From positions 1-31,927 of IMG/VR virus record IMGVR_UViG_3300015371_000119: a stretch of DNA of 31,927 nucleotides, one strand, 5' to 3'. Positions 1 through 5,387 of this stretch are shown piece after piece. This DNA is from a virus. Both the position numbers and the translations under genes were made by a program. The notes beneath the pieces are model-generated. The model ran no database searches. It saw nothing but the letters and a program-made list of their open reading frames with translations, and had not been told where the DNA came from. The stretch's first letter is position 1; every line of letters begins with the position of its first letter.

Positions 1-183
1 GATGCGTCCAATACAATCATCGCACAGATCCTCAGCGTAGCTTGTGTCTCCATTTCGTGTACGTTGTACCCATTCTCTAGTATCGTGCGCGTGTACAGTC
101 AGAGTGACAAGATGTAGATTACTGCCCTTCACCTTATCTGATTCAACTGTTGCTCCGCAACCTCTACAGATTGTTCTTCGCAT
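1..183 (-). CDS. Small Cys-rich (Zn-ribbon-like) protein, C-terminus beyond window edge
   Basis: This partial gene reads off the left edge; 61 codons are visible without a stop. The ATG at 183-181 follows a GGAGG about six bases upstream, and the gene overlaps the 3' end of the next gene upstream by 20 bases, which is typical of this operon. The protein starts MRRTICRGCGATVESDK and later has CDDCIG, so two CxxC pairs about 47 residues apart could bind one zinc ion. The central part looks like a short beta-rich linker. The function is not recognised; small zinc-ribbon proteins are common in phage early regions, some as transcription modulators. Seen: reading frame, SD and Cys pairs. Inferred: metal binding. 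Confidence 0.6.
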   Translation of the reverse strand, partial: MRRTICRGCGATVESDKVKGSNLHLVTLTVHAHDTREWVQRTRNGDTSYAEDLCDDCIGRI

Positions 184-781
184 ACGGTTCCTCCGCAATC
201 TCGTTGATGCACTGGATTAGATCCTTGTGCTGAATATCATCGACTCGACTGACTGAGTAATTGTCGAAGAGTTTGCGCGCTACCTTTTCCTCTAGATCAT
301 CCGGAGGATCAGCGTCATCGCGCTGTCTGTCCCATTCGGAGTAAACCTCATTATGCAGATACTCCATCAATTCTTCGTGTTCTAGCCTAGAGAAGTGTTC
401 CTCGTCAGCAACCGGATAATCTGCAAGCTTCTCAGCCCATTCGATACAAGCCTTGAATGCCTCAGTTAGATCCTCTTCCTCAAGGTCTGTGAAATTCCCG
501 TCAAGCTCAGCAGCTACCTCTTCCTTGATAACTCTGACTCTCAACTCTTCCGTCCAACCCACAGCCCAATGATTGTAGGACTCTGCTTGGAAGTCATCAG
601 GAAACCGCTCTAGCAGGTCTTTGGAGATAACCTCCCAATTGCTGCGAGTCAACTCATCTGCATCACGGTGCTGTCCTAGTCCCGTTCTGCCCCAACCATC
701 AGCTTCATGCAAATCACCGTAGTATGCGAAATACTCCGGCCTCTCAAGTGCTCTCTTTGCTTTGTCTACTAGGTCTGTCAT
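164..781 (-). CDS. Acidic hypothetical early protein (205 aa)
   Basis: This 205-aa acidic protein is rich in Glu and Asp and predicted mostly helical, with no signal peptide or membrane segment. I chose the ATG at 781 (MTDLVDKAKRALERPEYFAY...) instead of the TTG at 832. The ATG overlaps the stop of a 19-aa ORF just upstream in a TAATG arrangement, which indicates translational coupling, and the 17 extra residues of the TTG version are the same DNA as that peptide in another frame. It includes repeated short acidic helices such as DLEEEDLTEAFKACIEWAEK. I do not recognise a family. As an early operon member it could be a host-takeover or DNA-mimic protein, but acidity is the only hint. Confidence 0.75.
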   Translation of the reverse strand: MTDLVDKAKRALERPEYFAYYGDLHEADGWGRTGLGQHRDADELTRSNWEVISKDLLERFPDDFQAESYNHWAVGWTEELRVRVIKEEVAAELDGNFTDLEEEDLTEAFKACIEWAEKLADYPVADEEHFSRLEHEELMEYLHNEVYSEWDRQRDDADPPDDLEEKVARKLFDNYSVSRVDDIQHKDLIQCINEIAEEPYAKNNL

Positions 782-840
782 TAGTGAGTCCCAAAAATTA
801 GCAGGATTACGATATAGGCTACTACTAGCCAACCTAGCAT
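781..840 (-). CDS. 19-aa hydrophobic membrane micropeptide
   Basis: This tiny reading frame encodes MLGWLVVAYIVILLIFGTH. Residues 2-16 form one continuous hydrophobic stretch long enough to cross a membrane. Its ATG is preceded by GTGGAGGGATA, one of the better Shine-Dalgarno sequences in this operon. Its start overlaps the upstream stop as TAATG, and its own stop overlaps the next start as TAATG. Coupling at both ends plus the strong SD is hard to explain unless the ORF is translated. The function is unknown; it might be a membrane effector or simply a leader that couples translation of the 205-aa gene. Confidence 0.55.
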   Translation of the reverse strand: MLGWLVVAYIVILLIFGTH

Positions 841-1148
841 TATCCCTCCACTTGGATTACTCTGGACTCCTCATCCTCTTCCCACAACTCACTCAATGGA
901 TACAAGTCTTGATTAGGTGAGCATCGGTCGAGAAATAGTATTGGGTCAAACTCTGGATTATCTGATACAAACCTCCTAGCTAGTCGAAGTGCCATGTTAC
1001 ACAAAGCTGTCATTGCAGACATAGCCTGATCCCTCGCTGCCTTTTCAGATACTCCTGATCTAGCGCGCAGAATCTCAACTGTCTTTGCCATTTCTTCACG
1101 AATGTCTTTGGCAATCGCGTTGTAGTGTTGTGATGAGAACTTACTCAT
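840..1148 (-). CDS. Helical hypothetical protein (102 aa)
   Basis: The frame stays open further upstream, but that extension is the antisense-free shadow of the neighbouring 110-aa gene. The likely start is the ATG at 1148 (MSKFSSQHYNAIAKDIREEM), which overlaps the upstream stop as ATGAGTAA. The 102-aa product looks helical (AIAKDIREEMAKTVEILRAR), with a DNPEFDPILFLDRCSP segment near residues 63-78 and an acidic C-terminus (ELWEEDEESRV). Similar small proteins with an 'FD...F...C' tail are frequent among actinophage early genes, by recollection only. The function is unknown. The next gene in the operon is the 19-aa membrane peptide, coupled through TAATG. Confidence 0.7.
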   Translation of the reverse strand: MSKFSSQHYNAIAKDIREEMAKTVEILRARSGVSEKAARDQAMSAMTALCNMALRLARRFVSDNPEFDPILFLDRCSPNQDLYPLSELWEEDEESRVIQVEG

Positions 1149-1473
1149 CGAAGTACACCGCTTCCTCGCTATCGCGCAAGTCTCGCTTCTCTGCCCACTC
1201 ATGCAACTTGTCATCGAACCATCCATCATCACTCGTCGGATAGAGTCCGATGCTAGCGGCACTAGAAACTGTAATCTCTGGCTTAGTCTCATCGGGGTAG
1301 TGATTGTCTCTAAGCGCCATTGCTGCGTGTACTGCCTCAGTAGCAGTATCGTACTCTCCCTCTTCGTCATAGTTCGGAACGAGCATGCCAGGACTAATCT
1401 CATCGCGCCCTGTGGCGATTTCGATTCTTAGCTCCGTGTCATAGAACCCGTTTTGCCTACTCACAATGAACAT
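1141..1473 (-). CDS. Hypothetical early protein (110 aa)
   Basis: Two adjacent ATG codons (1476 and 1473) follow an AAGGAGGG SD. The second gives a more normal spacing, so I start there; the other choice adds one Met. The protein MFIVSRQNGFYDTELRIEIA begins with a beta hairpin-like segment. Residues near 35-50 (YDEEGEYDTATEAVHAAMAL) resemble a short helix of the type seen in proteins carrying a 'DPREAVEAA' motif. The C-terminus is helical and charged (WFDDKLHEWAEKRDL). No catalytic motif is visible and the family is unknown. It overlaps the next gene by eight bases. Confidence 0.72.
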   Translation of the reverse strand: MFIVSRQNGFYDTELRIEIATGRDEISPGMLVPNYDEEGEYDTATEAVHAAMALRDNHYPDETKPEITVSSAASIGLYPTSDDGWFDDKLHEWAEKRDLRDSEEAVYFDE

Positions 1474-1482
1474 CATCCCTCC

Positions 1483-1815
1483 TTACTTCATTGTCCTGTA
1501 TGCATGGAGAATATCGCCGGCCTCGAAATCTAGTGTCTCTCCGTTTTCGTTGATTAGGAATGAATGATCGCGCTTGAGAGTCTGAACACCCTTCTCAATC
1601 AAGATTGGTGCCGGACTCATGTAGTAGATAGGAAACCATGAGAAGTCTACAAACTTTCCTGTTCCCTCAAGTCCGCCGTAAGTCTTACCATCGTTGTACT
1701 CTACTCCTGGTAGAGACTCGATGCATGCTGCTGTCATCATACAACTCAGTGTAGTGTAATCCCACCTGAGTTGCAGAGCTTCACCGTCTCTAACGATTTC
1801 AGTATTCAGCGGCAT
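1483..1815 (-). CDS. Hypothetical early protein (110 aa)
   Basis: The protein MPLNTEIVRDGEALQLRWDY has no recognised domain. It appears mixed alpha/beta, with three Cys or Met-rich positions around residues 25-31 (CMMTAACI) and an aromatic segment DFSWFPIYYMSP. It ends in a short helix (DILHAYRTMK). The start overlaps the upstream 60-aa gene by ten bases. The SD is weak (GAG), which fits coupling to upstream translation. No metal-binding pattern, signal peptide or transmembrane segment is evident. The ORF is supported by length, by its place in a tightly packed operon and by the absence of a competing frame. Function unknown. Confidence 0.7.
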   Translation of the reverse strand: MPLNTEIVRDGEALQLRWDYTTLSCMMTAACIESLPGVEYNDGKTYGGLEGTGKFVDFSWFPIYYMSPAPILIEKGVQTLKRDHSFLINENGETLDFEAGDILHAYRTMK

Positions 1816-1988
1816 AGCTGCTCAATCTCCCTATATGCCCGATCATCCTCATCACTCGTCTCATCGAGAGACATTGCTAGATCCTCAGCAAGTGCAGGAA
1901 TCGTGACAGGAATATCAGGCCAGAACTCTTCACAGTATCTATGCAGAAGATGAAGCATCTGCCTACTATCACTATCTGTGAAATCCAT
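1806..1988 (-). CDS. Small acidic hypothetical protein (60 aa)
   Basis: This 60-aa protein (MDFTDSDSRQMLHLLHRYCE...) is acidic and helical. The middle (PVTIPALAEDLAMSLDETSD) ends in a run of Asp and Glu. Its ATG overlaps the stop of the preceding gene as TAATG, and a GGAGG lies ten bases upstream inside the end of that gene. It has no recognisable domain. It could be a small adaptor or inhibitor, but nothing in the sequence decides this. Coupling on both sides argues that it is translated. Confidence 0.65.
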   Translation of the reverse strand: MDFTDSDSRQMLHLLHRYCEEFWPDIPVTIPALAEDLAMSLDETSDEDDRAYREIEQLCR

Positions 1989-2281
1989 TAGCTGTAGTAC
2001 CTCCCCATGACTACCTCTTCGTAGTCAGTATCAGGAACGTATCTGAACAACACACCTGAGAAGAACGTCTCTGAGAAGTAACCATGCCAGTCATTGAAAT
2101 GCTCAATATTCCCGACTGGCTCACAATCGTCCACGTCATAGAACTCACCCTTGTATGGTGCTAGACGTGCAGTATACCTGTCATTCTCTTCGATGTAGTC
2201 GAAGTCACTTCTCTTTTCCTTCGGTACATCGAAGTAACAGACTAGCTCACGCGGTTGATTATTTGTCAGGATAGTAAGCAC
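1988..2281 (-). CDS. Hypothetical early protein (97 aa), GTG start
   Basis: The start is GTG at 2281 behind AAGGAGG with six bases spacing. An ATG four bases further upstream belongs to the overlapping 57-aa gene in another frame. The protein (MLTILTNNQPRELVCYFDVP) looks like a compact beta-rich domain with many aromatic and acidic residues, for example RYTARLAPYKGEFYDVDDCEP and HFNDWHGYFSETFFSGVLFRY. Domains of this sort are frequent as small phage proteins of unknown role. Its stop overlaps the next ATG. No catalytic residues can be assigned. Confidence 0.7.
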   Translation of the reverse strand: MLTILTNNQPRELVCYFDVPKEKRSDFDYIEENDRYTARLAPYKGEFYDVDDCEPVGNIEHFNDWHGYFSETFFSGVLFRYVPDTDYEEVVMGRYYS

Positions 2282-2432
2282 TCATATCCTCCTTATCGCA
2301 TGCAATAGGAGGACCCCACATATCATCGGGATGCTCTCTTACTGCAACATGAATGCGGTCAATCTGATCCGGCCAATCTTCAACCTTGACCGTTCTTTCC
2401 TCATTCACATACAAAGTGTACGGCGGTGTCAT
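2259..2432 (-). CDS. Small hypothetical protein (57 aa)
   Basis: This short gene encodes MTPPYTLYVNEERTVKVEDW and ends ...KEDMSAYYPDK. It has an excellent SD (AAAGGAGGCGAGA then ATG, about six bases spacing), and its last 23 bases overlap the start of the 97-aa gene. The protein has a beta-strand-like N-terminus and a helix-like WPDQIDRIHVAVREHPDDMW segment. It is the first gene after the structured noncoding stretch at 2433-2739, so its mRNA leader may carry that structure. The family is not recognised. Confidence 0.6.
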   Translation of the reverse strand: MTPPYTLYVNEERTVKVEDWPDQIDRIHVAVREHPDDMWGPPIACDKEDMSAYYPDK

Positions 2433-2464
2433 TCTCGCCTCCTTTCCTCACTCCCGTATTTATT

Positions 2465-2516
2465 CCTCATAGAATGGAATCTTGGGACTAAGACTATGAG
2501 GTAAGTGTCCCCTTAC
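2465..2516. promoter_or_regulatory. Two adjacent stem-loops upstream of the 57-aa gene
   Basis: CCTCATAG at 2465-2472 pairs with CTATGAGG at 2494-2501, and inside it TCTT (2480-2483) pairs with AAGA (2490-2493) around GGGACT, leaving a seven-base bulge. Directly next, GTAAG (2501-2505) pairs with CTTAC (2512-2516) around TGTCCC. These hairpins sit between the large structured element at 2529-2661 and the 57-aa gene. They lack a U-tract, so a leader or processing role is likelier than termination. Pairing is seen directly; function is inferred. Confidence 0.45.
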
Positions 2517-2528
2517 AAAACTAGCCTC

Positions 2529-2661
2529 CCGCAGATACTCTCCGACCGCGCCTCTTTGGGCATTTGCGGGTTCCCCACTGACCGGGGCGAATGATTTGAG
2601 TATAGAAGGGCCAGCTTCTATACTTTGTCATTCTTTTTTATATCTAAGAGAGTATCTGCGG
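2529..2661 (+). ncRNA. Candidate structured RNA, copy A (multi-branched, 14-bp closing helix)
   Basis: CCGCAGATACTCTC (2529-2542) is perfectly complementary to GAGAGTATCTGCGG (2648-2661). Inside are three stems with short linkers: CCGC-GCC/GGC-GCGG at 2546-2569; CCCC/GGGG at 2573-2576 and 2584-2587; and a long hairpin GAATGA...AGTATAGAAG/CTTCTATACT...TCATTC at 2589-2633. G-U pairs (2598-2625 and 2553-2558) form only if the plus strand is the RNA, which is opposite to the surrounding genes. The flanks CCTCCC before and CAAGCTAG after recur in copy B at 4766-4916, as do the AGAT/ATCT pairs of the closing helix. The 307-base gap 2433-2739 holds this element and no convincing gene. It could instead act in the minus-strand mRNA or as DNA. 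Confidence 0.55.
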
Positions 2662-2739
2662 CAAGCTAGCCATTGCTAAATTTCGATTCGCTACCTCCGC
2701 GCCGATTCCATCGGAGTCTATCAGATTGCGCCTCTCTTG

Positions 2740-2958
2740 TCAAGCTAGCCACTTGTACCAAACCGAGTTCTTTGCACAAACCCCGCCGGCCTCGTAAGCC
2801 ACGAGAACCATGCGCCACTCGATATCTGTCAGTTCTCGCCCGATGCAATCACTGACCAAATCGAACAGTTCGTGATTCTTGAGGTCAGGGAATCTATCCT
2901 CAGTTTCAACTGCAACGTCGATGATCTGATCTTTAGTCACGTCTCTGAGAGTCGTCAT
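2740..2958 (-). CDS. Hypothetical early protein (72 aa)
   Basis: I start at the ATG at 2958 (MTTLRDVTKDQIIDVAVETE), which shares a base with the upstream stop (TAATG). The longer version would add 14 residues that lie inside the upstream gene. The protein is helical with ELFDLVSDCIGRELTDIEWR in the middle and a C-terminus GVCAKNSVWYKWLA. Its alternating helices and length could suit a small DNA- or protein-binding domain, but no helix-turn-helix signature is clear. It is the last gene before the structured noncoding region, and a small hairpin CCGAT-TCC-ATCGG (2702-2714) lies 26 bases past its stop. Function unknown. Confidence 0.65.
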   Translation of the reverse strand: MTTLRDVTKDQIIDVAVETEDRFPDLKNHELFDLVSDCIGRELTDIEWRMVLVAYEAGGVCAKNSVWYKWLA

Positions 2959-3236
2959 TATTCCAGTCCTTTCACGATTAGTTCCTTGACGTGTGCCCAC
3001 CTGACTTTCGCATGATTCACGACACTTGCATGAATGTGCAATCCATACTCAGTGCATTCCTTGTTGGCAACCTCGTGTCCCTCGATGATCGCAGTAATCG
3101 GATGTGTCCAAAGAGCCATTGCATTCTTCTCGATGTAGTGACTCGGAGGATAGTCCACACTTGCATTGTAGTAGAAGAGTCCGTACTTTCCGGTATCTTC
3201 ACACTGACACAGGATGTATCCGTTATCCGCGCTCAT
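2958..3236 (-). CDS. MSADNGYI-type actinophage early protein (92 aa)
   Basis: The start is ATG at 3236 with a purine-rich GAGAGGGAAG SD, overlapping the upstream gene by 14 bases. A 22-residue longer version is possible but lies inside that gene. The N-terminus MSADNGYILCQCEDTGKYGL is distinctive: from memory, 'MSADNGIYI'-type proteins are widespread in phages of actinobacteria and have no assigned function. The rest has a beta-rich half (FYYNASVDYPPSHYIEKNAM) and a His-rich stretch HIHASVVNHAKVRWAH, where several histidines might bind metal. Family membership is recollection; metal binding is inference. Confidence 0.75.
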   Translation of the reverse strand: MSADNGYILCQCEDTGKYGLFYYNASVDYPPSHYIEKNAMALWTHPITAIIEGHEVANKECTEYGLHIHASVVNHAKVRWAHVKELIVKGLE

Positions 3237-3504
3237 CTTCCCTCTCCATTCTTTCGAGGTCAGCCTCAAGCTTGCCCTCATTGAATCCTCGATGGTACGC
3301 AAGCTCCCGAATCTCTAGTGCAATGTCAATAAACATTTGTTCGTGCGTTTCCCACAACTCATCAATCTTTCCAGCAGACTCAGGATGCTTCTCCCTCATC
3401 CTTACATCGAGAGCCTCCCAAAATGCATCTTCCTCTACATCCTCGGGACGATTGCCTGGAATGTCATTTACACTAACTCCGGGCGGCATGTTGAAATCAC
3501 CCAT
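3223..3504 (-). CDS. PPGVSVNDIPGNRPED-type early protein (93 aa)
   Basis: Residues 7-22 read PPGVSVNDIPGNRPED, a motif I recall as highly conserved in a small actinophage protein family of unknown function. It is usually followed, as here, by an acidic EDAFWEALDVR segment. The rest is a long charged helix (HEQMFIDIALEIRELAYHRG), ending in EADLERMEREDERG. The ATG at 3504 follows GGAGGGAACA. The ORF overlaps both neighbours by a few bases. This is one of the best host-group markers in the window; function cannot be given. Confidence 0.78.
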   Translation of the reverse strand: MGDFNMPPGVSVNDIPGNRPEDVEEDAFWEALDVRMREKHPESAGKIDELWETHEQMFIDIALEIRELAYHRGFNEGKLEADLERMEREDERG

Positions 3505-3709
3505 TGTTCCCTCCTAGTGGGAATAGCTTGGTAAACTCACTATTTACCTCATTCATCAGAGTCTCAAGCTTCTGACGGTACTGGAAACTTGGATCACTCT
3601 CCGTAACCATGTAGTGCAACGTGCAGAATCCAGTGAGATATGAAATCTTGCTCCTCAAAAATTCAATCTCACTTGAGAACTCGTACTCTTCACCCAACCC
3701 CACAGGCAT
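3497..3709 (-). CDS. Hypothetical early protein (70 aa)
   Basis: I start at ATG 3709 (MPVGLGEEYEFSSEIEFLRS), which has a strong AGGGAGGGAATC SD. The start eight codons upstream lies in the neighbour's coding region and lacks one. The protein looks mostly helical with an SEIEFLRSKISYLTGFCTLH segment and a YRQKLETLMNEVNSEFTKLF helix, so two antiparallel helices are likely. It ends LFPLGGNNG. No known domain is seen. It overlaps the 93-aa gene by eight bases. Confidence 0.68.
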   Translation of the reverse strand: MPVGLGEEYEFSSEIEFLRSKISYLTGFCTLHYMVTESDPSFQYRQKLETLMNEVNSEFTKLFPLGGNNG

Positions 3710-3722
3710 GATTCCCTCCCTG

Positions 3723-3920
3723 TTAGACGACAATCTCGTGAATCAAGTTTTCCGGTACATGGATGAGTTTGTCCATACTCTCACCGATCGTACCTTTCAC
3801 GATCACATAGACTTGACCGCGTTCGTGAAGTTGTGTTGTTCCCTCGTACTCTCCAATCACTGAGTACGGTGGCTGCTTCACGTCTCTCAGTTGAATCTTG
3901 ACGTTAGTACCCCGGATCAT
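3723..3920 (-). CDS. Small beta-rich hypothetical protein (65 aa)
   Basis: The preferred start is ATG 3920 (MIRGTNVKIQLRDVKQPPYS) with a GGTGGGACGAAG leader; the longer frame extends back 18 codons into the preceding gene. The protein alternates polar and hydrophobic residues (VKIQLRD, SVIGEYEGTT, RGQVYVIVKG), which suggests a single small beta-barrel similar in outline to SH3-like or OB-like folds. No ligand-binding residues can be named. It ends IHVPENLIHEIVV, 14 bases before the next start. Confidence 0.65.
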   Translation of the reverse strand: MIRGTNVKIQLRDVKQPPYSVIGEYEGTTQLHERGQVYVIVKGTIGESMDKLIHVPENLIHEIVV

Positions 3921-4137
3921 CTTCGTCCCACCTTTCTCCCGCGTATGACGGATCAAACCAACTAGGTCGAGCATCGCTCAGTAGTTCCATTGTCTTTTCT
4001 GCGCTTTCCAGTCTCTTTGACTGATGGTACTCACATCGCGGGAATGCCTTGAAATCATCCCTATCCGGATTGATGTGGTATTCTACCTCACCTACGCAAT
4101 CCGGTCCCTCTTCCAAACAACGAACGGGCTCATCCAT
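3904..4137 (-). CDS. CxxxGPDC...CEYH Zn-binding-like actinophage protein (77 aa)
   Basis: The pattern RCLEEGPDCVGEVEYH, then FPRCEYHQSKRLE and the C-terminal PSWFDPSYAGERWDEDDPGY matches, from memory, a very common small protein of actinobacteriophages whose function is unknown. Cys7, Cys14, Cys35 and His38 with nearby His22 could coordinate zinc. The usual family length is close to this 77 aa. The ATG follows GGAGGGAG about ten bases upstream. The motif pattern is seen directly; family assignment is recollection; zinc binding is inferred. Confidence 0.8.
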   Translation of the reverse strand: MDEPVRCLEEGPDCVGEVEYHINPDRDDFKAFPRCEYHQSKRLESAEKTMELLSDARPSWFDPSYAGERWDEDDPGY

Positions 4138-4138
4138 C

Positions 4139-4336
4139 TTATACCAACTCCCTCCACGTTACGAATACCTCTTCCTTGTGTTCCTCCATCCACTTGCAAC
4201 AGTCACACGCTACTGTATGTGAGGGATGTGCTTTCTTGCAATCTTGCTTGCAGTCTGCACACTGACCCATCACTTTGTCGATGAGGTACTCTAGCCTCTC
4301 TTCACTCTGTAGAAAGTCAATGGTGCGCGACAGCAT
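4139..4336 (-). CDS. Cys/His-rich small protein (65 aa)
   Basis: The second half carries CADCKQDCKKAHPSHTVACD followed by CC, so six cysteines and two histidines occur within 24 residues, enough for one or two zinc sites. The N-terminal half (LQSEERLEYLIDKVMG) is a helix. The ATG at 4336 lies inside the end of the SprT-like gene (46-base overlap) behind a GGGAGGGAGTG SD. Cys clusters of this sort are known from small nucleic-acid or protein-binding modules. No exact family is recognised. Confidence 0.68.
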   Translation of the reverse strand: MLSRTIDFLQSEERLEYLIDKVMGQCADCKQDCKKAHPSHTVACDCCKWMEEHKEEVFVTWRELV

Positions 4337-4752
4337 GACGACTTCACTCCCTCCCGTCTTAGTTCCTTTCGCAATCTAAATCTTTCCCATCGTTTCTTAC
4401 AATTGGAGCACTCGATGATGTAGTTAGGTTGTGCTGCCGATTGAACGTGATCCGGCGCGCAACTCTGAGGTCTTGCACCTAGCTGAATAGCTGCACGTTT
4501 CCAGACGTAATCGTGTCCGTGTCCGGAACCTACAACTGCGTGAGCTATTTCGTGTCTCACAGTATCCTCTAGTTCCTCGTCTGATGTGGAACCTACATAC
4601 CATAGCGATACCTCGATTGTCTTTTCCTTAAATGAACACATCCCTAGCCTGCGTTTCGAGTTACCCCACTTGAATCTCCAACCCTCTAGGTTGTGATCCT
4701 TTAGCAGAGTATTAGCTAGGTTCGTGATCTTGTCAAGTGTCTCAACATCCAT
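4291..4752 (-). CDS. SprT-like zinc metallopeptidase
   Basis: The protein belongs to the SprT/Spartan-like family of zinc metallopeptidases. The active-site motif is HEIAH at residues 67-71, with a downstream HGHDYVWK (78-85) that should supply the third zinc ligand. A C-terminal zinc ribbon is built from C115, C118, C140 and C141, as in bacterial SprT. Eukaryotic Spartan degrades DNA-protein crosslinks; phage versions are common in early regions and their substrate is unknown. The ATG at 4752 has a GGGAGG SD nine bases upstream; an upstream ATG at 4797 would add 15 residues and runs through the closing helix of the structured element at 4766-4916. That helix partly covers the SD, so translation may depend on it. 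Confidence 0.85.
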   Translation of the reverse strand: MDVETLDKITNLANTLLKDHNLEGWRFKWGNSKRRLGMCSFKEKTIEVSLWYVGSTSDEELEDTVRHEIAHAVVGSGHGHDYVWKRAAIQLGARPQSCAPDHVQSAAQPNYIIECSNCKKRWERFRLRKELRREGVKSSCCRAPLTFYRVKRG

Positions 4753-4765
4753 TTTCTCAAACCTC

Positions 4766-4916
4766 CCTGAGATTACAGGACGGCACAATTCAGGCAAATC
4801 CGTACACTCTCTGTACGGCTCCCATCACTAGGGTTTGAAAGTGCCCTGTATCGTACCGGGCGCGGTGATGTTCCTTCACGCTCCACCTATTATGCAATTG
4901 CTCCTGTAATCTCAGG
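4766..4916 (+). ncRNA. Candidate structured RNA, copy B (15-bp closing helix)
   Basis: CCTGAGATTACAGGA (4766-4780) pairs perfectly with TCCTGTAATCTCAGG (4902-4916). Inner stems are CAATT/AATTG (4786-4790 with 4896-4900), CCGTACA/TGTACGG (4800-4806 with 4812-4818), CATCACT/GGTGATG (4823-4829 with 4864-4870) and GTGCCC/GGGCGC (4841-4846 with 4858-4863). The last two stack end to end on the 3' side. Their U-G pairs (4829-4864 and 4842-4862) need plus-strand RNA. Flanks CCTCCC and CAAGCTAG equal those of copy A. On the minus strand the same flank supplies the GGGAGG SD of the SprT-like gene, so a cis-regulatory leader for that gene is the main alternative. Confidence 0.55.
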
Positions 4917-4920
4917 CAAG

Positions 4921-5094
4921 CTAGAGATATACATACGGATGTTCGTATGCCTCAAGTGCCTGATCTTTCGGAATCTCCTGGAACTGATAACCCTGCGGAT
5001 CTGTCACATACAGTGTTACGGTATCGTTCTGATCGTTCCAGTAAATCGCAATCTCTGTGTCACCATCTTCTCTTAGTGCAAGTTGCCTTTCCAT
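4921..5094 (-). CDS. Small beta-rich hypothetical protein (57 aa)
   Basis: This gene encodes MERQLALREDGDTEIAIYWN and ends in QALEAYEHPYVYL. It fills the space between the 73-aa gene and structured element B, and its stop lies four bases from that element. The ATG is preceded by AAGGACTGAGTGAAG, a moderate SD, and starts two bases after the upstream stop. The sequence alternates in a way typical of three or four beta strands (TEIAIYW, TVTLYVT, YQFQEIP). No family is recognised. Confidence 0.65.
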   Translation of the reverse strand: MERQLALREDGDTEIAIYWNDQNDTVTLYVTDPQGYQFQEIPKDQALEAYEHPYVYL

Positions 5095-5096
5095 CT

Positions 5097-5318
5097 TCAC
5101 TCAGTCCTTCCGTGAAAGAATTGGTAGTAACTCCCACCCTTCGGATTTACTAGATCAACCGTCCATTGCGCGGTATCCCCGTAAACCTTATCGAGTGCTT
5201 TTGCTTCACCACTCGCAACTTGACCCGCGAGTAGGTAATCCTCTAGCGTCAGTTCGATTTCTTCCACGTTCCACGTTTCATCGAACCAACGCTTTCTGAC
5301 GATAAACTTGGTTTCCAT
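5097..5318 (-). CDS. Hypothetical early protein (73 aa)
   Basis: The ATG at 5318 follows AAGGAG with six bases spacing; a GTG one codon earlier is a poorer choice. The leader contains ACCGAAAGGAG, which also precedes the 54-aa gene at 5933. The protein (METKFIVRKRWFDETWNVEE) appears to have an N-terminal beta segment, a helix (LEDYLLAGQVASGEAKALDK) and a beta-rich C-terminus (AQWTVDLVNPKGGSYYQFFH). It is the first gene after the terminator at 5337-5387, so it either depends on read-through or has a promoter I cannot see. Function unknown. Confidence 0.68.
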   Translation of the reverse strand: METKFIVRKRWFDETWNVEEIELTLEDYLLAGQVASGEAKALDKVYGDTAQWTVDLVNPKGGSYYQFFHGRTE

Positions 5319-5336
5319 CACTCACTCCTTTCGGTT

Positions 5337-5387
5337 AAAACTCAGGGCGGGGATTCGTGTTGCTGTTTTCTCCCCACCCTCAGTTTT
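5337..5387 (-). terminator. Intrinsic terminator after the 101-aa gene
   Basis: AAAACT-C-AGGG-C-GGGGA (5337-5353) opposes TCCCC-A-CCCT-C-AGTTTT (5371-5387) around a 17-base loop. Read on the minus strand, the 5376/5348 position becomes a U-G pair, so the minus RNA is the more stable form, and the stem ends in AGTTTT then AA. It begins within the stop codon of the 101-aa gene. A U-tract of only four T suggests moderate efficiency with some read-through into the operon. Confidence 0.6.

Noticed and set aside
840-1403. A 187-aa version of the 102-aa early gene
   Set aside because: The first 85 residues lie over the 110-aa gene in another frame and have no SD; the ATG at 1148 is coupled to the upstream stop.
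2529-2661. tRNA or tmRNA gene
   Set aside because: No cloverleaf with T-arm and CCA-side acceptor can be made, and the closing helix is too long.
2529-4916. Mobile elements with terminal inverted repeats (MITE-like)
   Set aside because: The two elements have different repeat arms that covary and different interiors, and no target-site duplication is seen; RNA helices explain this better.
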